DNA of 9,861 nucleotides from Spirochaetales bacterium (GTDB taxonomy: Bacteria; Spirochaetota; Spirochaetia; Sphaerochaetales; Sphaerochaetaceae): the NCBI GenBank assembly GCA_022771185.1, contig JALFCJ010000185.1, forward strand, positions 1-9,861. The letters run 5' to 3'. The translations under genes were made by a program, and so were the position numbers. The number at the start of each line of letters is the position of its first letter. Position 1 is the first letter of the stretch. The notes beneath the pieces are model-generated. The model had not been told where the DNA came from and did not search any database. It saw only the letters and a list, made by a program, of their open reading frames with translations. Shown here one piece after another: positions 6,201-9,861 of the stretch.

Positions 6201-7183
6201 TGGCTGGAATTATCGTACTGATACTGTTAATTGTTCTTTTGATTGTTATTCTGATCAAAGGTTTTGTGATCATAAGCCAAGGTGAGACTATGGTTATCGA
6301 GAGACTTGGAAAATACTCAAGGACTCTCAATAGTGGTGTAAATATTCTTCTGCCTTTTATCGAAAAGCCAAGAGAAATCCTATGGCGAACTAGCGCTATG
6401 ATTCAAGGTGAGAATAAGATTACTCCTACTAAGAAAGTATCGAAGATTGATCTTAGAGAGCAGGTCTATGATTATCCTAAACAGAATGTAATTACAAAAG
6501 ACAACGTAAACATAGAAATCGATGCTCTTCTTTATTTCCAGATCACCGACCCTATGCGTGCCGTCTATGAAGTGGCTGACCTTCCAAACGCCATAGAGAA
6601 GCTTACTCAGACAACTCTTCGTAACGTAATAGGAGAGTTGGAGCTGGATGAGTCCCTCTCTTCAAGAGATACCATCAATAGTAAGCTTACAAAGATTCTG
6701 GATGAAGCTACTGATAAATGGGGGGTCAAAGTAAATAGAGTAGAACTCAAAGACATTACTCCTCCAAAAGAAATACGAGAGACAATGGAGAAACAGATGA
6801 GAGCCGAGAGAGATAGGCGTGCCGCCATTCTCATGGCAGAGGGTGACAAGCAGTCTAAGATTCTTGAGGCTGAGGGATTCAGGGAGAGTGAAGTCAATAA
6901 AGCCCAAGGAAAGAAAGATGCTGCAGTATTGATGGCTGAAGGTGAAGCAGAGGCAAAGATCAAGAGAGCTGAAGCTGAAGCGGAAAGTATCAGAATCGTT
7001 ACTGAAGCTTTTGGTAACCCCGAAGATGCTAGAAACTACCTTGTTGCCATGAAATATATCGATACTCTAGGTTCCATGGTTACAGGACAAGACAACAAAG
7101 TTGTCTACATGCCATATGAAGCCACGGGTGTACTTTCGTCATTGGGGACAATGAAAGAGCTTTTCCAGAAGACAAATGGATAG
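6200..7183 (+). CDS. qmcA: SPFH/Band 7 membrane protein, slipin/QmcA-like
   Basis: A 327-residue stomatin-family protein. It has one N-terminal membrane helix (about 3-27), then the SPFH/Band 7 domain (about 27-190) with G-E-T-M-V-I-E-R-L-G-K-Y, G-V-N-I-L-L-P-F and the D-L-R-E-Q-V-Y-D-Y-P segment. A long Ala/Glu-rich coiled coil follows (about 195-270) with repeated A-E-G motifs, and a short hydrophobic-tipped C-terminal region. Such proteins oligomerise into membrane-bound rings or cages. The neighbouring nfeD gene is the classic partner, and AAGGAGA (6188-6194) provides the ribosome site. Codon choice is more relaxed (ATA, CAA, AAA) than in the binding-protein genes. Specific cellular role in this organism is unknown. 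Confidence 0.94.
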   Translation: MAGIIVLILLIVLLIVILIKGFVIISQGETMVIERLGKYSRTLNSGVNILLPFIEKPREILWRTSAMIQGENKITPTKKVSKIDLREQVYDYPKQNVITKDNVNIEIDALLYFQITDPMRAVYEVADLPNAIEKLTQTTLRNVIGELELDESLSSRDTINSKLTKILDEATDKWGVKVNRVELKDITPPKEIRETMEKQMRAERDRRAAILMAEGDKQSKILEAEGFRESEVNKAQGKKDAAVLMAEGEAEAKIKRAEAEAESIRIVTEAFGNPEDARNYLVAMKYIDTLGSMVTGQDNKVVYMPYEATGVLSSLGTMKELFQKTNG

Positions 7184-7188
7184 AGAAA

Positions 7189-7205
7189 GGGCGGCTCAGC
7201 CGCCC
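7189..7205. terminator. Bidirectional terminator between qmcA and the NCS2 permease
   Basis: GGGCGGC-TCA-GCCGCCC is a 7-pair perfect GC stem with a 3-base loop, between the convergent stops at 7183 and 7210. On plus it is followed by ATATTTATT, and on minus by CTTTCTC. It probably ends both transcripts. Confidence 0.8.
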
Positions 7206-7209
7206 ATAT

Positions 7210-8520
7210 TTATTCCCTTTCGCTCTTAGGTAATATGATATTTAATAGGATTGCAACGATTGTTGCTACGACTACAGGGGACTTTGCAAATACCATTGTG
7301 ACCCAATCTGGGAACTGGGAGAGGGCTTCTGTTACTTGGCTTATACCGACGCCAAGCGCTGCTGCAAGTCCTACTATCGATGTATTTCTATGATTCATCT
7401 CTCCCGTAGATACAAGCTTCATACCAGTCATTGCGATAGAGGAGAATACAGAGACTGTCGCTCCTCCTAGTACGCACTGAGGAATAGTTGTAAGGATAGC
7501 AGAAAACTTAGGAACCAATCCCGCAATAAGAAGCATCAGTGCAGTGAGACCGAATACTCTTCGATTGACTACTTTTGTAGTAGATACGATACCTACGTTC
7601 TGTGAGTATGTGGCACTTGGTAATCCTCCGAAAAATGCAGAAGCCATATTGGAGAGTCCATATGCCACGATTCCTCTCTTTAGTTCCTTTCCTGTAGGCT
7701 CTCTATCTAAACCTCCCATGGTGGTGGCAGAAAGGTCTCCGATAGCCTGTATTGCATTAATTGCAAATAAAATTGAGAAAGAAACCACTGCAGAGAACTC
7801 GAATTTGATACCAAATGGCATAAAACGTGGAAGAGAGAACCATGTTGATTCTCCTATTTTCGATAAATCCACCATGCCAAATGGAATAGAGACTATGTAT
7901 CCTACAATTATTCCGATAAGAATAGATGCCAGCTTGATTAATCCCTTTCCGAAGTTATTGCATGCTATTACTACCGCCAGCGTAATGAATGCAACCGTCC
8001 AGTTTTGCCAGCTTCCGAAATCCGGGCTTCCTGCTCCTCCTGCCATGTATCTTATGGCTGTTGGATATAATGATAGTCCAATAGTAAACACTACTGTTCC
8101 AGTAATGAGGGGAGGAAAGTATTTCTGAATCTTTTGAGCAAACATTCCAACTATGGCTGCAACAGCACCCCCAACTATCTGGGCTCCGAATACTTCAGCT
8201 ATTCCATATCCCATGACTATTGCCTGCATTGATGCCAGGTATGCAAAAGATACACCCATTATTACAGGAAGCTTTGCTCCCCAAAATAGTTCTATGAACG
8301 TCATCAAAGCGGCAGTGACAAGAGAAGACTGGATCAACAATACGCTCTGGCTTTGGTTCATTCCTGCAACGGATGCAAGAATAATTGCTGGAGTGACAGA
8401 CCCTACGATCATGGCAAATAGATGCTGAATTGCCATTGGGAGAGAGTAACGAATAGGTGGAAGACTACCATTTAATTCGAATAATAAAGATTTGTCTTTT
8501 TTTGCGGCCATGATTTCCAT
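7210..8520 (-). CDS. NCS2-family nucleobase permease, xanthine/urate (purine) type
   Basis: A 436-residue inner-membrane transporter of the nucleobase-cation symporter-2 (NAT) family with about 12-14 hydrophobic segments. Landmarks: Q32-H33 in the first helix (the His of A-x-Q-H), P-V-I-M-G-V-S-F (85-92), I-Q-A-I-G-D (257-262), D-R-E-P-T-G (272-277), and the NAT signature Q307-N-V-G-x-x-x-x-T-K. Q-N rather than E-N at the signature favours purines (xanthine, urate, guanine) over uracil. Compared with my recollection of XanQ, the helix-8 Glu of V-E-T-I-G-D is Gln258, and the helix-9 Asp is Tyr287 (A-Y-G-L-S-N), an unusual combination. Start is uncertain: ATG at 8520 and ATG at 8511 are both in frame. 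Neither has a good Shine-Dalgarno; a weak TGGAA precedes the second. No purine riboswitch motif is evident in its leader. Confidence 0.93.
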   Translation of the reverse strand: MEIMAAKKDKSLLFELNGSLPPIRYSLPMAIQHLFAMIVGSVTPAIILASVAGMNQSQSVLLIQSSLVTAALMTFIELFWGAKLPVIMGVSFAYLASMQAIVMGYGIAEVFGAQIVGGAVAAIVGMFAQKIQKYFPPLITGTVVFTIGLSLYPTAIRYMAGGAGSPDFGSWQNWTVAFITLAVVIACNNFGKGLIKLASILIGIIVGYIVSIPFGMVDLSKIGESTWFSLPRFMPFGIKFEFSAVVSFSILFAINAIQAIGDLSATTMGGLDREPTGKELKRGIVAYGLSNMASAFFGGLPSATYSQNVGIVSTTKVVNRRVFGLTALMLLIAGLVPKFSAILTTIPQCVLGGATVSVFSSIAMTGMKLVSTGEMNHRNTSIVGLAAALGVGISQVTEALSQFPDWVTMVFAKSPVVVATIVAILLNIILPKSERE

Positions 8521-8549
8521 GATAACTTGTTTGTGTGATAAATCAATGA

Positions 8550-8576
8550 AAAAATTTGTTTTTTAAGAAAAATTTG
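8550..8576. repeat. Direct repeat AAAAATTTG x2, 18-base period
   Basis: AAAAATTTG occurs at 8550-8558 and 8568-8576 in the presumed 5' leader of the permease gene (reading CAAATTTTT on its strand). It could be an operator or simply AT-rich sequence; the low complexity makes chance likely. Confidence 0.3.
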
Positions 8577-8588
8577 AATGCTATTTTG

Positions 8589-8597
8589 ATTATAACA
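8589..8597 (-). promoter_or_regulatory. Extended -10 promoter for the NCS2 permease
   Basis: On the minus strand TGTTATAAT (8597-8589) is a perfect TATAAT with the TGn extension. No good -35 is visible, which extended -10 promoters tolerate. The start would be near 8582, giving a leader of about 60 bases, too short and too AT-poor in structure for a purine riboswitch. Confidence 0.5.
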
Positions 8598-8690
8598 TAA
8601 AAGAATTTTAATATTTTAATGAAAAATATAAAATTTCAGTATTATTGTTTTTGCTTTCCATTACTTTGTGTATCAAATATTTATATAAAA

Positions 8691-8707
8691 CGCAACAAAT
8701 CGCAACA
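8691..8707 (+). repeat. Tandem CGCAACA direct repeat, 10-base spacing
   Basis: CGCAACA at 8691-8697 and again at 8701-8707, exactly one helical turn apart, stands out as GC-containing sequence inside an AT-rich stretch. It might be a regulator binding site serving one or both divergent genes; no known regulator is recognised. Confidence 0.4.
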
Positions 8708-8774
8708 TTTGTAATTGAATTATTATTAAATACAACTATCTGAATCTTTATACATTTTTTATGCAATAATCTCA

Positions 8775-8804
8775 TTGACTAAATCCCATATAGAGAGTTA
8801 AGCT
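8775..8804 (+). promoter_or_regulatory. Possible promoter of the TrpX-like gene
   Basis: TTGACT (8775-8780), an 18-base spacer and TAAGCT (8799-8804) form a candidate promoter with a good -35 and a poor -10. Transcription would begin near 8811, at the first leader hairpin. Other AT-rich -10-like sequences nearby leave this uncertain. Confidence 0.3.
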
Positions 8805-8810
8805 AGTCGC

Positions 8811-8841
8811 AGTTGTCTCATGGCAACTTCTTTTCTTTTTT
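8811..8841 (+). terminator. Terminator-like hairpin in the leader of the TrpX-like gene (possible attenuator)
   Basis: AGTTGTC (8811-8817) pairs with GGCAACT (8822-8828) over a TCAT loop, including one G-U pair. A T-rich tract follows at once (8829-8841, TCTTTTCTTTTTT). The form is that of a short intrinsic terminator located upstream of the gene, so it may act as an attenuator or may end transcription entering from upstream. Confidence 0.5.
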
Positions 8842-8843
8842 CT

Positions 8844-8867
8844 GCTGAATATGATTCAGCGAAGGGG
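8844..8867 (+). promoter_or_regulatory. Hairpin abutting the Shine-Dalgarno of the TrpX-like gene
   Basis: GCTGAAT (8844-8850) and ATTCAGC (8854-8860) form a perfect 7-pair stem with an ATG loop. The Shine-Dalgarno AAGGGG (8862-8867) begins 2 bases later, 5 bases before the ATG at 8873. The hairpin may stabilise the 5' end or affect ribosome access. Confidence 0.5.
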
Positions 8868-8872
8868 TTATT

Positions 8873-9829
8873 ATGAAAAAAGCATTTGTCGTATTAATGG
8901 TTCTCACCCTTGTATCTGGTTTCGTTTTTGCACAGGGTTCTCAGGAAGGTCAGAGAGCAAAGTGGACAGTAGGTGTTTGTCAGCTGGTCCAGCATCCTGC
9001 ACTTGATGCCGCTACACAGGGTTTTAAAGATGCTCTTGTCAAGGGACTTGGTGATGATGTTAAGATCGACGAACAGAATGCCAGCGGCGAGCCTGCAAAC
9101 TGTTCTACAATCGTAAATGGTTTTGTTGCAAAGAATGTTGATCTCATTCTTGCTAACGCTACAGCTCCTCTTCAGGCTGCTGCAAGTGCTACAAGCACAA
9201 TCCCAGTACTCGGAACTTCCATTACAGATTATGCTTCTGCTCTTGAAATCTCCGGTTGGACAGGAACAGTAGGAACAAACGTTTCCGGCACATCTGATCT
9301 TGCTCCTCTTTCAGAGCAGGCTGCAATGATCAAGGAGCTCTTCCCAGAAGCAAAGAAGGTCGGTATCCTCTTCTGCTCAAGCGAAGCTAACTCTGTTTAT
9401 CAGGTTGAAGAAATCGAGAAGTATCTCGCCGCTCTTTCAGTAAGCACAGTGAGATTCTCCTTCACAGATACAAACGATGTTGCATCGGTGGCACAGAAGG
9501 CTGCTGACAGCTGTGACGTCATCTATATTCCTACAGACAATACAGCTGCTTCCAACACAGAAGCTATTGCAAACGTAGTTATCCCTGCCAAGACTCCTGT
9601 TGTTGCTGGTGAAGAAGGTATCTGCGCAGGCTGTGGTGTTGCAACACTCTCAATCAGCTACTATGATATCGGATATGCTACAGGTGAGATGGCAGTTGAG
9701 ATTCTCAAGAATGGCGCTGACGTTTCCAAGATGCCTGTCCAGTATGCTCCTCAGGTTACCAAGAAGTACAACGCATCTATCTGCGAACAGCTTGGAATCA
9801 AGGCTCCAGAAGGATACGAGGCTATCTAA
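8873..9829 (+). CDS. ABC transporter substrate-binding protein, ABC_sub_bind (TrpX-like) family
   Basis: A 318-residue exported binding protein. The signal peptide (about 1-20, M-K-K start, ending F-V-F-A) lacks a lipobox Cys and is followed by Q-G-S-Q-E. Family features: V-G-V-C-Q-L-V-Q-H-P-A-L-D near the N-terminus of the mature domain, then N-A-T-A-P-L-Q-A-A-A, then V-G-I-L-F-C-S-S-E-A-N-S, then Y-I-P-T-D-N-T-A-A-S-N-T-E, and E-E-G-I-C-A-G-C-G-V-A-T-L-S-I-S-Y-Y-D near the end. Characterised relatives include streptococcal TrpX (tryptophan uptake), but the family covers other ligands, so specificity is open. No terminator follows; the next start codon is 29 bases on with its own Shine-Dalgarno, pointing to an operon with permease and ATPase genes. 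Codon bias is strong, as in the livJ gene. Confidence 0.93.
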   Translation: MKKAFVVLMVLTLVSGFVFAQGSQEGQRAKWTVGVCQLVQHPALDAATQGFKDALVKGLGDDVKIDEQNASGEPANCSTIVNGFVAKNVDLILANATAPLQAAASATSTIPVLGTSITDYASALEISGWTGTVGTNVSGTSDLAPLSEQAAMIKELFPEAKKVGILFCSSEANSVYQVEEIEKYLAALSVSTVRFSFTDTNDVASVAQKAADSCDVIYIPTDNTAASNTEAIANVVIPAKTPVVAGEEGICAGCGVATLSISYYDIGYATGEMAVEILKNGADVSKMPVQYAPQVTKKYNASICEQLGIKAPEGYEAI

Positions 9830-9858
9830 GCAAAATTTAATAATATCAGGGGAAAGTG

Positions 9859-9861
9859 ATG
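9859..9861 (+). CDS. Start codon of the next gene, probably an ABC permease (3' truncated by window)
   Basis: ATG at 9859-9861 is preceded by AGGGGA (9848-9853) at proper spacing, with no terminator after the preceding stop at 9829. TrpX-type binding protein genes are normally followed by a permease and then an ATPase gene, so a permease is expected. Only the start codon is in view; a GTG at 9856 is a less likely start. Confidence 0.5.

Larger units (their letters stand above)
8521..8872. other. AT-rich divergent intergenic region between the permease and the TrpX-like gene
   Basis: This is the only gene-free stretch longer than 300 bases. It is very AT-rich, especially 8540-8770, and no convincing small ORF is seen. 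It holds a minus-strand extended -10 promoter (8589-8597), a direct repeat AAAAATTTG at 8550-8558 and 8568-8576, tandem CGCAACA at 8691-8697 and 8701-8707, a possible plus-strand promoter (8775-8804), and two hairpins in the leader of the downstream gene (8811-8860). Confidence 0.7.

Noticed and set aside
6719..6726. Six-G run in qmcA as a phase-variation tract
   Set aside because: Too short for convincing slippage, and the reading frame is intact across it.
7544..8428. Two long plus-strand open frames (7544-8128 and 8153-8428) opposite the permease
   Set aside because: They lie wholly antisense to a clear NCS2 permease, have no Shine-Dalgarno, and their translations are rich in Pro/Thr/Ile with no domain, as expected for the antisense of a membrane protein gene.
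8521..8600. Purine riboswitch upstream of the nucleobase permease
   Set aside because: The leader is only about 60 bases, AT-rich and without the three-way-junction conserved segments.

Overview
The window looks like a piece of a low-to-moderate-GC bacterial chromosome, most likely from a spirochaete of the Sphaerochaeta/Treponema type. The main reason is the form of the two secreted binding proteins. Both have a signal peptide ending in Val-Phe-Ala, with no lipobox cysteine, followed by a mature start of the Asn/Gln-Gly-Ser-x-Glu kind that I associate with spirochaetal solute-binding proteins. This assignment is inference from protein style, since no rRNA or other marker is present.

Positions 1-4635 hold a complete-looking branched-chain amino acid (LIV/HAAT family) ABC importer in canonical order on the plus strand: binding protein (5' end cut by the window edge), permeases LivH and LivM, ATPases LivG and LivF. 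The last four genes overlap by 1-4 bases and are surely co-transcribed and translationally coupled. The livJ-livH gap carries strong inverted repeats that could separate the abundant binding protein from the membrane and ATPase genes. A CBS-CBS-ACT protein (4691-5338) follows on the same strand and could be a ligand-sensing companion of the transporter.

Positions 5345-5783 contain a short unrecognised minus-strand gene (5363-5692), sharing a GC-rich terminator hairpin with the CBS gene, and a compact divergent promoter region. From there the plus-strand pair nfeD (5784-6200) and a slipin/QmcA-like SPFH gene (6200-7183) runs with a 1-base overlap; this is a widespread membrane-organising pair. 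A second GC-rich hairpin separates it from a minus-strand NCS2 nucleobase permease (7210-8520), whose substrate motif is of the purine (xanthine/urate) type.

Positions 8521-8872 are a very AT-rich divergent intergenic region with a candidate promoter for the permease, short direct repeats, and a leader with two hairpins for the last gene. That gene (8873-9829) encodes an ABC_sub_bind (TrpX-type) solute-binding protein, and the last three bases of the window are the likely start codon of the next gene, presumably its permease.

Overall this is a nutrient-uptake region (amino acids, nucleobase, and another amino-acid-like solute) with a membrane-organisation operon in between. I see no mobile element, CRISPR array, tRNA, rRNA or phage gene, and no clearly new multi-gene system. 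The most interesting signals are regulatory RNA structures, the CBS-ACT companion gene, an unknown small protein that may be made from a leaderless message, and a nucleobase permease that appears to lack two acidic residues important in characterised relatives.
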